The position numbers were made by a program, and so were the translations under genes. Source: Eonycteris spelaea (lineage: Eukaryota > Chordata > Mammalia > Chiroptera > Pteropodidae). Taken from it: DNA of 64,000 bases. The DNA lies in assembly GCA_003508835.1 (NCBI GenBank), contig PUFA01000203.1:588501-652500 (forward strand). Reading direction: 5' to 3'. Of the stretch, positions 51,150 to 63,189 are shown piece by piece (the first letter of the stretch is position 1; every line of letters begins with the position of its first letter). The notes below the pieces were generated by a model. The model was not told the origin of the DNA and ran no database searches. It saw only the letters and a program-made list of their open reading frames with translations.

Positions 51150-54100
51150 AAGCTGGGCCAGGACACAATGGCATCTTCCCTGGAAGAAGCTGGAGACTCC
51201 AGCCCTCCCAGGACTCCTCCGCCCCAGCAGGACGCGGCCCCCTCCAGCCCTGTCCGCTCCAGCCCCTGTGCCCACAGCTCCCCGGCCGCACGGGGCCCGT
51301 CACTTCCTGAGAGACTTCCCCAAGCCGCCCTTGGGACTCTCGCCCCTGCTGGACGGGCACCCTCCCGGGGACCGGGGAGGCGCTGGCTCTGTCGCCGAGG
51401 GTCCGGTGGCTGCAGCCATTGCTGCGGGCGGGGGCTCACAGAGGGACAGCGTGTGCGCGCAGCGGGCACATTATACACTTGGGCCAGAGCCCTCTTTCCT
51501 GGCCCCAAAGCCTCAGAAAGCACTTACGCGTCCAGAGGGAGTCTGCATTGTCTCAGGCCCCTCCCGGCCGCCCGCTTCCTGAGAAGCCGAGGCCTGGGAT
51601 ATTGTCTGGGAAACAGCCTCGCCCGCCGATCTCCCATCGGGGGTGGAACTCGGCTACAGCTGACGTCCTGGGCTGCTGCGGGGTCCCACGGGTGGGCTCG
51701 CAGGAAGGCCGGTGCCCGCCCCACGCAGAGTCTGCATCTCACTCACGGCTCAGCCCTTCGGCAGGGTCCTGTCAGGCTCGGCGGCAAAGCGACAGGAAAG
51801 CAAGAAGGACTCCCAGAGGGGGCAACACGTGGCTAACACCGGCCCGTTGTGAAACCGTCACGAAATGCCCACTTTCCAGAAAAACGGGAATTGCTGAAGC
51901 TGATGTACACAAGCTCCCGGATGACACAGCACCCGTGGGGACGATGCGTCCAACAACGCCGTGGAGGGAAGAGCTGCCAAAGGCCCTGGGCCCTGGCCCG
52001 ACCCTAGCCACGTGCACACGTGCCGGTAAGGCACAGCGCCCGGCCTCACCCGGTCTGTAACGCCGCCCAGCAATCAGCCGTGTCCTTGGTGGCCGTCTAA
52101 AGATCGCCCGGATTAATAGTAGCGGACACTTGCCGAGCCCTCGCTACATGCTCTCTGCTGTTCTAAACATTTCATGTGCTTTTAACTCATTTCGTCCTCA
52201 TAAGCGCTCTGTGAGATAAGAATCGTCATCCCAACTTTGCAGGTTATTAAAAAGAGGCAGAGAAAGACGAAATCATTTCCCCAAGCCCACGCAGCTGGGA
52301 AGTAGCAGACCCAGGTTCAAATCCAGGTCGCCGAGCACCAGAGCCTGTCTTCCTCACGGGGCTGACTCCGCCTCACCTTCTCCAAACCCCCTTTCCACCC
52401 TGTCACTCTAGGCAGGCGACAGAGCCTCCTACTTCTCAGGGAAGAACACAGAAGTCAGCAAAGGATGCCTTCGAACCCACTCCACTCGGAACCGACCCCC
52501 ATCCGTGTAGCTCGGTCCCGAGACACCCGCACAGCCTTTTCTGCTGGTCCTGGGCTCTCCCCGCTGCTGGGTAGGCCGAGGTCACGGGCGGCCGCGCCGG
52601 GAAACGCGCAGTGGGAGGGGAACGTGGGTGGCAGGCTCTGTCCTGGTCCTGCAGGAGGCCCCATCCGGCCACCACAGGGGTGCTGACGTGCAGATCTCTG
52701 GGGTGCGGGGGAGCCCCTGGAGGGCATCAGATGTCCCGTGATGGGAGCTTCAAGGAGAGAAGCCAGGGGAGAGAGGAGGGGGTGCTGGCTCCCGGCGAGC
52801 GGGGCCAGAACGTCGGCTCTAAACCCCCCATGGTCCGTCTGACGGAAGAACAGGCCCCCGGTTTCTAACCTCGGGCCCCAGCATGACCCGCAGTTGCCGG
52901 GGGACACCTGAGTCGCACAGACACATTCAGACTTGAGCGCTATTCCCGCAAGGGGAGGGGCAGGGTCAGAGAGGACAGCGGAGGGACAGGACCTTAAGAG
53001 AGCGGTTCTGCCCCCGGCATGAGGAGGATGAGTGTGTCCCAAGCGCCCAGGGCCACAAGCAAATCCTGCGATTTGTCTTCCTTCCCTCCTGTGGCATTTG
53101 CAATGAGCTGCCAAAAGGTCCTGAGATGATGCAATGAGATGGACAAACATTATTCGCCAGAACTCCCGAGAGGCTCAGGCAGGCAGCGGAGCAGCAGGGA
53201 GCAGAGAGGAGGGACTGGCGCGGAGAGGCTGGCCGCCCCGGGGGACACCTCTGGTCAGAGGCTGGACTCTCACCACCCAGGGATTTAGCCATGGGATGGG
53301 TTCGGAAGGAGGCTGGGAAAGGAGGGGGGGGTCAAATCGCCGGAGGCCCGAGATGGCATCTGCTCGTCACAGACTGACCAGGCCGCCTCAGGCCCGGGGG
53401 GGGGGGGGGGCGCGGACATCGGGTGCCCTAAGAGATGCCGTTGGCAGGCCAGCGCGTGATTCATCAGGCCGGGCGAGTCTGTGACATGTGGCTCAAGTGG
53501 ACAGGCGCCTGACCTTCCGGCCACAGGGACGTGGGAGTGAGGCGGCCCTCTCTGCCCCTCGCTGCCCACAGTGCCGGCCGCAGGCGCCTCCTTGGCCTCT
53601 CCCAGCTGCATTTTGCTCCCCGGAGAAGAACCTTTGCTTCCTCCCTCAGACGCCGACCCGAACCTGCCCGCCTGGGCTCCACCCACGTCTCCCCATCTCT
53701 GGCTCTGAACAGTCGCCCTGAGCCAAGTGGCTCCTGGCAGCCGCGATGGGGGACGAGCGGGCACCCACAGGAGACGCGGGAAGGGCCTTTTCCATGTGTG
53801 AAGCCAGCGAGGTGACCTGTCGAAAGAGGCAAACACTAATCATCAGGGACACGACACATGAAACGAGACACCGTGGGTCATGCCTATGTCACACTGACAA
53901 CCAGGACACCGACGAGCCCGGCCGGGCCGGGGAGAGCGTGGTGTCCTGCGCCGTCCGCGGGACCGCGAGTGCACGGCCCTCCCGGGGCGCAATGTGACAT
54001 GTCAGCGTCCAGCCTGCGCAGTGGACGTGGGTCCTGAAATTCCCCTTCTAGGCGTCTGTGGCCGGCAACAGGAGGGAAACTATACAAACGCCGAGAGAAA

Positions 54101-54890
54101 GGTGTCAAAGGCGGTCCCGGCTGAGGCTGCGAGTCGCCCGCCCATTCTCCGTCCTCCGCCGGCGGGGTTGGGTGCTCCGTGGGAAGGGTGAGCCCGCCTT
54201 GGCGCTGACACCCCCCCAGACGCCCCCGGGGCGGGGAGAGCAGTGCCTGGGAGCTGGGGCGACTCGGGAGAAAACCTCTCACCCCCCTCTTTCTGCTGCC
54301 TGGAATGTGCACACGAGGGCCAATGATCCAACAGCCACTTCGTGACCTTGAGGGTGGAAGCCACACACCAAGGATCAGAAAAGCACCAAGAGCCAGGGAC
54401 CCCGATGTGACTCAGGGCCCCGCGCCCTGCCGTTCTCTCCTACAAGTGTCTTTCTGGACACAAGAGAAAAACCCGCTCACGAGCTGTGTGGGGCACCATG
54501 ATTAGATCTCTCCCGTGGGCCTCAAAATATGATTTTATTGTAACAGTCCCTTAAAACAGAGAAGCACTGTAGAGGAATCTAAAGTGTCCCTAGCTTCTAC
54601 TTTCCGGAAATTTCCCAGATCCTAGTCCAGGCGCAATGCGTGAGAATCCTCACAGGAAGCCTTGTTTTTCTTAAACTTGAGCTCAATCGCCCTTGAGCGA
54701 TTCCTCTCAGGCTGCTGGGGAACCAAACTTGTGACACAAGTATTTTTAAACTTCTGGGAAATAAGAAGTGAACAGGGTTTAACAATGATAAACTCTATAA
54801 AACCCAAAGTGATATATTTTAAAAACTGAAAAGTGGTAGAGAGCGCAAAAAACTATGTTCCATTTTTATGAACACGGGAAACGAAATGGG
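51150..54890. other. Intergenic DNA, no supported gene
   Basis: G/C-rich, many overlapping reading frames without domains. Includes a MIR (52110-52355) and a 15-G run (53396-53410). From about 54480 composition becomes A/T-rich, leading into an L1 fragment. Confidence 0.5.
52110..52355 (+). repeat. MIR SINE, nearly full length
   Basis: tagtagcggacacttgccga, then ttttaactcatttcgtcctc, and later gcagacccaggttcaaatcc and caccagagcctgtcttcc cover the length of a MIR in order. Confidence 0.75.
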
Positions 54891-54904
54891 CAGCATTTTC
54901 ACGC

Positions 54905-55135
54905 ATCTCTGGGTGCGCACCCAAAGGAAGCGGAATCACCGCCTGAGACATCTTGGCCCCGCGCTCCGGGCAGCGTTAGACACACTGGAAGAGGTGGGAG
55001 CCAGCTCAGTGCCCGCAGGCAACTCACTGGGTAGAGAAAATGTGCGAGGTCTATTTTTCTACGTACGTGAACATATACGTGTGTGTGCACATATACGCAT
55101 GCACACATATATACACGTGTGACATGTGCACGTAT

Positions 55136-55177
<42 letters not shown>

Positions 55178-55560
55178 ATCAGGCCCGGCACGCATGCATT
55201 ATTCGGCCACGACGAAGAAGGCCGTCTGGTCTTTGGTGACAGGGATGGACCTCGAGGGCCTTACGCGTCAGACAGAGAAACGCAGACACGCGTTCGCGTG
55301 GACGCGGAAAAGGCAGCTCGGAGTCACGGAGGAGAAGGCCGCACGCGGCGGGCACGGGGCGCGGGCTCCGCCGCTGAGATTGTGAAGGTTCTGGTCTCAC
55401 GCACGGCGCACGGCGACGGCGAGCGGATGGCGGTGTCGCCCCCCTTCGCTGCGGTCACCGTTTTCCGACCTGGCCGCTCCTTGACTCATCGCATCGCACA
55501 CCTTACGCCCGCGCACGGAACGTGTCGCTAATATCTCCACGAAGCGGGGGGGTGAGGAAG
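54905..55560 (+). mobile_element. L1 ORF2 tail, sense, G/C-shifted, with embedded GT microsatellite
   Basis: acccaaaggaagcggaatca begins the L1 tail pattern; gcattattcggccacgacga, then agggatggacctcgagggcc and cagacagagaaacgcagaca are the 'tattattcggccataaaaaa' and 'catggatggaccttgag' blocks of L1, with A/T to G/C changes. A (GT)n tract replaces the native 'tatatatacac' segment. Confidence 0.65.
55067..55175. repeat. (GT)n microsatellite with alternating purine-pyrimidine leader
   Basis: About 18 GT units at 55139-55175, preceded by alternating CACATATACGCATGCACAC-type sequence from 55067. The stretch is potentially Z-DNA-forming. It sits inside an L1 fragment. Confidence 0.92.
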
Positions 55561-55639
55561 GACGTTTATTGTGGTCGGCTTCGGGCGTGACAGTTTTTCT
55601 TGTCACGCCTCGCAATTTTCTCTCTCCTCCAAATTTGGT

Positions 55640-56620
55640 ATCAGCAACATGCATTATTCTCATTGGGGAAAAAAGCCCGTTTTGCAGGCGGCTGGAGGGC
55701 CCTGCGGGCCGGGGCGGGGCGGGGTGGGGCGGGCGGGGCGGGGCCGGGGCGGGGCCGGGGGAGGCCCCGCCTCCTTCCACTCCTCGCCCGCTCGGCTCGG
55801 CTCCAGGTCTCGGCTCTCGCGCTTGGCGATGGACTGCCGCGGCCGCCGCCTGGGCGCGCAGACCCTGCTGCTCCGGGCCGGCCTCCTCCTCGGTGAGTAA
55901 CAGGCCTGCGGGCCGCTCGGGAGGGGGGCGGGAGGCGGGGGCGCAGGTGGGCGGGGGCAGGAAGCTGCACGGCGGGGCCCGGGAGGGGGCCGGCCGCCGG
56001 GGTGCAGAGCAGCAGCTACGCAGCTGCGCTCGCAGGGCTGCGACCCTCCCGCCGGGCGGCGGGGCGGTCTCCGGGCCTGGGGCCTTCTGTCCGTCCCCAG
56101 CCGCCTCCCGTGCCTGTCATTAGGGGCGGCCGAGCCGCAGCACGTCCGTCTGCAGACGCCAGGGAGGCAGCGGAGGCCCCGGGCGAGGGTTCCTCATCTT
56201 TTGTCCTGCGGCCTTTCCAGGTGGTTCCCAGCCACTTGCATTGTTGGCGGGCGGCGCGGCGGGCTGCAGACGGAGCCTGGCGTTTACCAGGCTCTGGCTT
56301 GCTGGCCTGGCCCCTGCCATTGTCCCCACAGCTTCCTTGGGTGGAAAGAGGGGCTGAGCTCTGCGGTCAGCCCTGCTGGGTCACAGGCTCTGGTTCTGCC
56401 AACTGTATGTTCTGGCAGAGACTCTGGAAAGTGGCTCCGCCGTCCGAGCCTCAGCTTCCCCGCCAGGTGCGTGCGTGGAGTGATCCCGACCTCGAGCCGT
56501 CATGTGGGACACTAAATGAGAAGGCGCTCCTCCTGGCCAGCGTCGGAGCCGGAGCGCGGTCGCCCCGGACGCGGTGTCGCGCGCATTGCTCGGCGACAAA
56601 CACGGTTACCGGCTACAGAC
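55640..56620 (+). promoter_or_regulatory. CpG-island promoter
   Basis: A dense CpG region. At 55713-55770 there are tandem GGGGCGGGG boxes of Sp1 type, and an inverted CCAAT box (ATTGG) lies at 55662-55666. There is no TATA box. Orientation is judged from the coding exon at 55829. The downstream part (about 56390-56520) may include a MIR. Confidence 0.75.
55829..55892 (+). CDS. Probable first coding exon (signal peptide) of an unidentified gene
   Basis: ATG with G at -3 and +4 opens MDCRGRRLGAQTLLLRAGLL then L and one base before a strong donor (gtgagtaac), so the exon ends in phase 1. An arginine-rich start followed by a leucine-rich stretch is typical of a signal peptide, and a phase-1 leader exon is typical of secreted or immunoglobulin-superfamily membrane proteins. 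I do not recognise the gene. No second exon was found before 64000, so the first intron would exceed 8 kb and be full of L1. In human the next gene in this direction from FCRL5 is ETV3, whose start does not look like this. Confidence 0.5.
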
Positions 56621-58120
56621 GGTGTTGCTTCCTTGCTTCATAACCGACAGTTTTATCATCACAGTCCAGCTGTTCAGAAATCGAGCGGTTCCTTCCGGGG
56701 ACTGAGTTGGTTGTGGTAACGAAACTGCTTTCCTGAGCTAATCCAGAGGGGCCCGCCAGAGGAGCCTGCCCAGGCCAGGCGCCCGCAGGGGCTGGACGCC
56801 CTCAGCCTCCCCTCCCCGCCTTTTGCCTGCTCTCCCCGCTGTGGGGAGAGGGGGTGTCACATCAACCCGAAGGCCACTTGACGCCAAAGCGGAGTACTCC
56901 CTGGGTCTGTGCGAAGGGACAGGTCACCCCCAAAGGATGGCCATCGTCAGCAAGAGAGGAGGCGACCGAAGCAGCTGTCCCGGGGCCCTGCAGGGAGGCG
57001 CTTCTCGTGTGCAGTGACTAGGGGGGCACCGAGTGGGGCCCTGCCCCCCTTCACCCCAGCTGCCCCAGCCTTTGTGAGTTCAGCCCATAAACCAGGCTGG
57101 CTTCTGGCCATAGGCGAGGCCACGCGGGAGCGGCCGCACAGCGGACAGCTCCGACCCGAAAACTGGACTCTAAGGAGGGCAGCGACAACCCAGGGCTGGC
57201 ATCAGAACCTGAACTCCGTCGGAGTGTCGGGGCGCGTGGGCGCGTGGGGGGACAGCTGGGAAGAGGTGAGGGAGGTCCGCTTTGAAGAGGCACCTCCCGT
57301 TGTCCATCTGCTGAAGTCGTGAGAGCCGGTGCCGCCGGCTGGGCCCAGGGCTCAGCTTTCCGAGCGGGGGGACATGTTGGGGCGAGGGGCGCCTTGGCAG
57401 GAACTCACCGGTGAACAGAGCACAACTCCGCGGAAGCGCGCCGGCTGAAATTTCTTGAGGAAAATGTGAATGTTTCAGGACTTGTTATAATCTGCTCCCA
57501 GGACTAAACATCTACATTCAAAGGTTTTGGCCTCTGCAGAAACCAACCAACAGCGATGGCTGGAGGCCATGCCAACTACCCTTCTCTCTCTTCGGGGTTC
57601 TTTTACAGGGAAAAAAGCAGGACAGAAGATAGTAATAGGAAGCAAGCTTGCAAAAAAACAAACAAACAAAACAAAAATTTGGCCACATTGATCTCTTTAT
57701 GAGGAAAAATCTAAGACTTTGGGTATTGTCTACTGAGCCTTAAAACACTCACTGTATATGTAGAACTGTATTTTTTTAAGGTCCCACTTAGCTTGCATAC
57801 AGGACCATATAATACTGATAGGAAGTTTTATATCATACTATGTTATAGTGTTGGAGAAATAAATAACATAATATGTTCAGTGAAAAAAAAAACTTTTTTC
57901 AGTTCCTCTTACAAACCAATCCATCATTGATAAACGATTTGGACAGGTGGGGAAAAAAGAAAAATGGATAAGATAAATAACTAGGAAAGATACTACCTAC
58001 AGGTGAACAAACAAATGCAAATTAAGAAGACTGGATATCCTTTTGCCTACCAAATTACATTTTTATGTGACTACTTGACTAGCAAGTCTCATGTATTATT
58101 GGCAGCCTTTTATATACTTT
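56620..58120. other. Intronic or intergenic DNA, no supported gene
   Basis: G/C-rich until about 57450, then abruptly A/T-rich with an (AAAC)n-like tract near 57650-57680. The A/T-rich part is probably old L1 sequence but I could not place it. Confidence 0.4.
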
Positions 58121-61100
58121 TTAGTACCTTATTTTTTAATTACAGATGACATACAATATTATATTACTTTCAGGTGTACAAAAACAGTGATTAGACATTT
58201 TTATAACTTACTAAGTGCTCACCCCAATAAATCCAGTACCCCTCACCGTACGTAGTTACTACAGTATTATGGACTATATTTTTCATGCTATATCCTACAT
58301 CCCCATGACTATTTTCTAACTACCAATTTGTCCCCCCACCCCGCCCGCGCCTATCCCCCGAACCCCCCGAATCCAACAACCATCAAAATGTTCCCTGTAT
58401 CTATGAGTTTGTTACTTTTTTGTTTATTTTGATTTTTTTAGATTCCACATATAAGTGAAATCATATGGTATTTGTCTTTCTCTGTCTGCCTCCACTCAGC
58501 ACAGTGTCCTCTAGGTCCATCCACGTTGTTGCATGTGGCCAGATTTCGTTCTTTTATGGCTGAGTCACGTTCCGTTGTCTCTACGCACCGCCTCTTCCTT
58601 GTCCGGTCATCTCTCGATGGGCACCTGGGTTGTCTCCGTAACTTGGCTACTGGAAATCGTGCTGCTAGGAGCATGTGGAGGCATACGTCCCTTCGAAGTC
58701 GTGTCTTGGGTTTCTTCAAGTAAATACCCCAAAGTGGAATTAATGGGGCCTTCTTTTGTTCTTCTTATAGCCTGTTGAAAGTGTATTTTGTCTAGTACAA
58801 GTATTGCCACCCAGACTGCTTTTCTATTTTCATGACATACCTTCTTCTATCCCTCCACTTTCAGCCTCTGTGTGTCTTTCCGTCTGAAGCGAGTCTCTGG
58901 TAGGCAGCACATGTCAGGTCTTGCTTGCTTAGCCATTCAGCCCCCCGATGTCTTTTCACTACAGAATTTAATCCATTTAAATTGCCACTTTGTTCTTCAT
59001 ATTTTTTATTTTCTCCTCCTCCTCCTCCTCCTCTCCTCCTCCTCCTCCTCCTCCTCCTCCTCCTCCTCCTCCTCCCCTCCTCCTCCTCTCCTCCTCCTCC
59101 TCCTCCTCCTCCTCCTCCTCCTCCTCCTCCTCCTCCTCCTCCTCCTCCTCCTCCTCCTCCTCCTCCTCCTCCTCCTCCTCCTCCCCTCCTCTCCTCCTCC
59201 TCCTCCTCCTCCTCCTCCTCCTCCTCTCCTCCTCCTCCTCCTTCTTCTTCTTCTTCTTCTTCACTGGTGGTAAGTTTTTCTTGTCTGGGAAGCTCTTTGT
59301 CTCTCCTTGGGTTCTAAACAATAGCTTTGTTGGCCAGAGGAATCTTGGTTATAGGTCTTTCCATTTCATCACTGAATATTTCACACCAATGCCAAGCTCC
59401 TCTGGCCTGTGAAGTCTGTTAAGCAATGAGTTAAACAGCCTTACAAGAGCTCCCTGTGGGTAACTAACTGCTGCTTTCTTGCTGCTTTTAAGATTCCCTT
59501 TTTGTCTTTAACCTTTGGGGTTTTAACTATGACGTGCCTTGGCGTGGGCCTCTTTGGGTTCACCTTGTTTTGGACTCTTTGTGCTTCCTGGGCTTGTGTG
59601 ACTCTTTCCTTCAGCAGGTTAGGGAGGTTTTCAATCGTTATTTCTTCAAAGAGGTTCTCAATCCCCTGCTCACTCTCTCTCTTCTCCCTCTGGTGCCCCT
59701 ATGATGCGAATGTTGGTGCACCTGATGTTGTCCTGGGGGCACCTTAAGCTTTCCTCACCTTTTGGATTTTTTTTTTCTTTTGCTCTCCTGACTGGGTGTT
59801 TTCTGCTACCTTATCTTCCTAATTGCTGATTCAGTCCCCCGCCTCATCTGATCTACTGCTGATTCCCTCTAAAGTAGTCTTCATGTCTGACTCGCTCCTT
59901 CCATGTTTCCTAGCTCTCGCCGAGGTTCTCGCTGAGCTCGCTGAGCGTCCTCACCACCGCTGCTTCGCGCTTGGCATCTGGCAGGCTGCTCGTCTCCGTT
60001 TGGTTTACTTCGCTTTCGGGAGCTTTGTTCTGCTCTTTCGTCTGGGGCTCGTTTCTTTGTCTCCCATTCCGGCCTCCTGCCTGTGTTTGTTTTTATGTAT
60101 CAGGCAGAGCTGCCACGTCTCCCATCCTTAGTAGAGCGGGCTTATGTATTACGTAGTAGGTGTCCTTCGGGGCCCCATGGAGCAGTCTCCTAGGTCACCT
60201 GAGCCAGGTGCGTCCCTTGTGTGGCTTGTGTTGTGGTGGAGCCTTGATTCCCCTTGGCCCATCAGAGGGAGGGACTGACCCCCAGGCTGCCTGGTGGTGA
60301 GGACCGGCCGTGACCTCAGCGGAGGAGCTGCTGAGCGGGAGCTGACCCCACAGAGCGGGGGTCGCTTTGGCAGGGCTCAGGTGCCTGCCGGTCTGGCCTG
60401 TGGGTGTGTCGCTGTGGAGCTGGTTGGGTGGTGCTCTCGTGTGGTCTGAAGCTGGCCACCGGGTTTGGAACTGGAGCCTCTTGGGAGGGTTTCTGGTGGA
60501 CGCCCAGGTCAGCCAGGGCCTGGAGGCACCTGGGAGACGTGAAGCTGTGAGCCGAGGCCAGATGCTGCTTGTTTGGGGTTTGTGAGCCTTTGAGAGATAC
60601 TAGAAAAGTCTGCGGCTTGAGCCAGGGCTGGTGTTTGTGTGGAAAAGCCTCTGGAAGTGGATTTGGTGGGCCCGGAGTTTGGCGGGACGGGGTGTCAGGA
60701 AATCACATGGGCAGGTGAACAGCGTCAGCCAGGTTGATAGAGACTCAGATACGGTGGTCGCCGGTGGTCGCCAGCGTCCGCAGGCTGGGCAGGAGCACTT
60801 CTGTCCCGGAGAGAGCTGCCCCCCAAGCTCTTGCCCTGAAGCCAGACAACTCAGCCCCTCCCCCTGTGTCCCTGGCACCTTCCAAGCTGCCACCAGCGCT
60901 GGAGCCCAGAGCGAGTGAGCCCGTCAGCGTGAGTCCACACGCAGGCCCTTTAAGAGGACACCCGGGACTCCAGCCGCCCTCCGTGTCACTCAGCCGTCAT
61001 CCCCGCTGGTTTTCACAGCCGGAAGTTATGGGGACTTCTCTTCCCAGCCCTTAAAGCCTGGGCTGGGAAGCCTGGTGTGGGGCTGGGACTCCTCACTCCT

Positions 61101-61345
61101 AGGGAGGGGACCTCTGCAGCCAAGCTAGCCCCCCCCCCAGTTCTCCACCACCATGCGGGGTGCCACCAGCCCATTCTGCGTCTCCGCCCTTCTCCCAGTC
61201 TCGAGGTGGCTTCTTCTCTGTGTCCTGAGTTGGATGGCAGGTGGTTCTCAGTGATGCTGGTTCTGTAGTGCAGCTGTAGTTCCGATGTGGTCGTGGGAGG
61301 CGGTGAGCACAGCGTCACCTGCCCTGCCCCTGACGGGAAGCCCAC
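58120..61345 (-). mobile_element. L1, antisense, internally deleted, with (TCC)n expansion
   Basis: 3'UTR (58138-58440), the ORF2 tail (to about 58760), a jump to the ORF2 start/inter-ORF area (58770-59000), (TCC)n, ORF1 (59265-60040) and a G/C-rich 5'UTR to about 61345. Most of ORF2 is missing. The 5'UTR is clearly related to those at 15110-16485 and 27310-28735. Confidence 0.7.
59011..59262. repeat. (TCC)n microsatellite, about 250 bp, with TTC end
   Basis: About 80 TCC units with occasional single-base slips, ending in seven TTC units. The purine strand is (GGA)n. It sits within an antisense L1 exactly where the related copy at about 26480-26500 has a short TTC run. The long proline, serine or glutamate frames it creates are artefacts. 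Confidence 0.97.
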
Positions 61346-61639
61346 TGGCAACCTTTTAAATGCATAGAAGGTTTCTCGGTTGTTCACTAGATGTGTCAGA
61401 AACATTTAAACGTTTACAATGGGATTTAACCCCATGAGGGAAAAAAAAAAAACCTGCGTTCAGAAGGAGGTTTATACCTAAATCCATTTTGGTCTAGCTA
61501 CAAAAATAAAAAAAAATCAGAACCCAATAAAAGGATAAATGACATATGGGCAAGTTACCATAGTCAGGTGGTGACAATGACTGTTATGGGACTTGGTTAG
61601 AAGAAAAGACAGGAATAAACGTGTTGAGCATGCTGGTTA

Positions 61640-61745
61640 GTGACATTGAGCATCTCTTCATGTGCCCGTTGGCTGCTTGTATGTCCTCTTTGGAGAAATA
61701 TCTATTCAGGCCCTCTGCCCGTTTTTAATCAGATTGTCTTTCTGG
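61640..61745 (-). mobile_element. L1 ORF2-tail fragment, antisense
   Basis: cattgagcatctcttcatgt, then gcccgttggctgcttgtatg and agaaatatctattcaggccc are the antisense L1 ORF2 end. A MIR-like block follows near 61900-62000. Confidence 0.65.
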
Positions 61746-62880
61746 TGTTAAGAATAAGAATATTACATATTTTATCTCATTTCAGCCTCACACGTGACAC
61801 AGTGTCAGTGGGTTTGGGAAGGGCCAGGGCTGTGGCGGACCCGACGGCCAAGTGCCGGGCCCGGGGACGCGGTTCGGAAACGTGGCTTTCTGTGTAAGCC
61901 CCATGAAGACGACACTCTGGTTCTGCATCTGAGGAAACCGAGGCTCAGAGCAGCCAGTTAAGTGGCCTGAGGTGTCAGAACACATTCCACACCAGGCCCC
62001 TGGCGCCTCCCCGGCGTGATGAGCCGCAGACGCACAGCTGCTCCGGCTCCTGTCGCTGCCCTGTTACTGCAAAGAAACCACTCTTCTCCTGCAATTTCTG
62101 TCCCTCTCTTCCTGCCTCAGCCTGCAGGAAAATTACTATTACTATAAAGAAACAGCTTCGTCCCTTTGCCCTCCGGAATTCTCTACCTCGTTCTGCTCCA
62201 CAGACTCTTTCATTTCCTGGGTAGGGTCACAGACTGGGGTGTGCCGCTAGTCACACGAGGGTCCTTCTTGCGATGCAGTTCCGTCGAGACTGGTCACCTG
62301 TGCTCCATCGTGGCCCTCGCCGTCACTCTCCGAGAAGTGCAGAGGTGGCAGGGTGAGGAGCACACAGGAAGCCGCCACCTCCAGCAGCCCCGTTTGTGCG
62401 TCGGTGGCTGCCCAACAGCCACCGAGGTCAGGAAGTCCCCAAGATAAGGAGATACATGCATCCTTCCCTTTCCAAGGGGGCGTCGCGTCACCGGAAGCCT
62501 AAGATTTAGAGCAGCCGTAACCAGGCTGTGTGGAGTCTCACGTGGCCAGGCGGCTGGGTCCCCCATGGCTCTAGGTACAGTGTCCTTAAACAGTGACAAC
62601 ACAGAAAGCCTTTCCTGTAAACACATCTTGGATTAAAGCAGATTCAGACAGTGCTGGGTTCGTTATTAACTCACTCCTGATAGGGACCTACGTTGACTGA
62701 GCTGGTGAGCCCTTGTCCTTTACTTAAAAGAATAGTTTTTAAGACATTTAAAGGATATGACATCAATATATTGAATTTCAGTTTCTCAACAGTTTGCAAG
62801 GGAAAGTTATACGGATATGTATTTGCATGTGTCCTCCAAGTGGGGCAGCCAGATGTGCTGCATTTCCCTGTTGCTTAGTG
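61746..62880. other. No supported gene
   Basis: Mixed-composition DNA with a possible MIR at about 61900-62000. No exon recognised. Confidence 0.4.
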
Positions 62881-63180
62881 ACTGACTTTGAACATCTTTT
62901 CTCGTGCCCATTGGCCAGCCATGTGTCTCCTATGCAGAACTGTCTACTCAGGCCCTCTGCCTGTTTTTAAATCAGATCGTTTGTCTTTTGGTGTTAAGTT
63001 GTATGAGTTCCTTATACATTGATCATGGGTGAATGTCTTCTCCCATGCAGGAGGTTGTCTTTTCGTTTCATTGATGGTTTCCTTTGCTGTGCAAAAACAT
63101 TTTAGTTTGATGTAGTCCTATTTGTTTATATTTTTTTTTGCTTGCATTGGCCAAGGAGACACATCCCCCCCCAAAAAAAA
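62880..63180 (-). mobile_element. L1 ORF2 tail, antisense
   Basis: tgcccattggccagccatgt, then tctactcaggccctctgcct and ggtttcctttgctgtgcaaa are the L1 ORF2 tail in reverse. It abuts a sense L1 at about 63190, giving a head-on L1 pair. The two overlap in L1 coordinates, so they are separate insertions, not one twin-primed copy. Confidence 0.7.
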
Positions 63181-63189
63181 AATATTACT

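Noticed and set aside
58872..59412. Long proline-, serine-, leucine- and glutamate-rich reading frames
   Set aside because: All are translations of the (TCC)n/(GGA)n microsatellite inside an L1 and have no independent start, domain or splice context.
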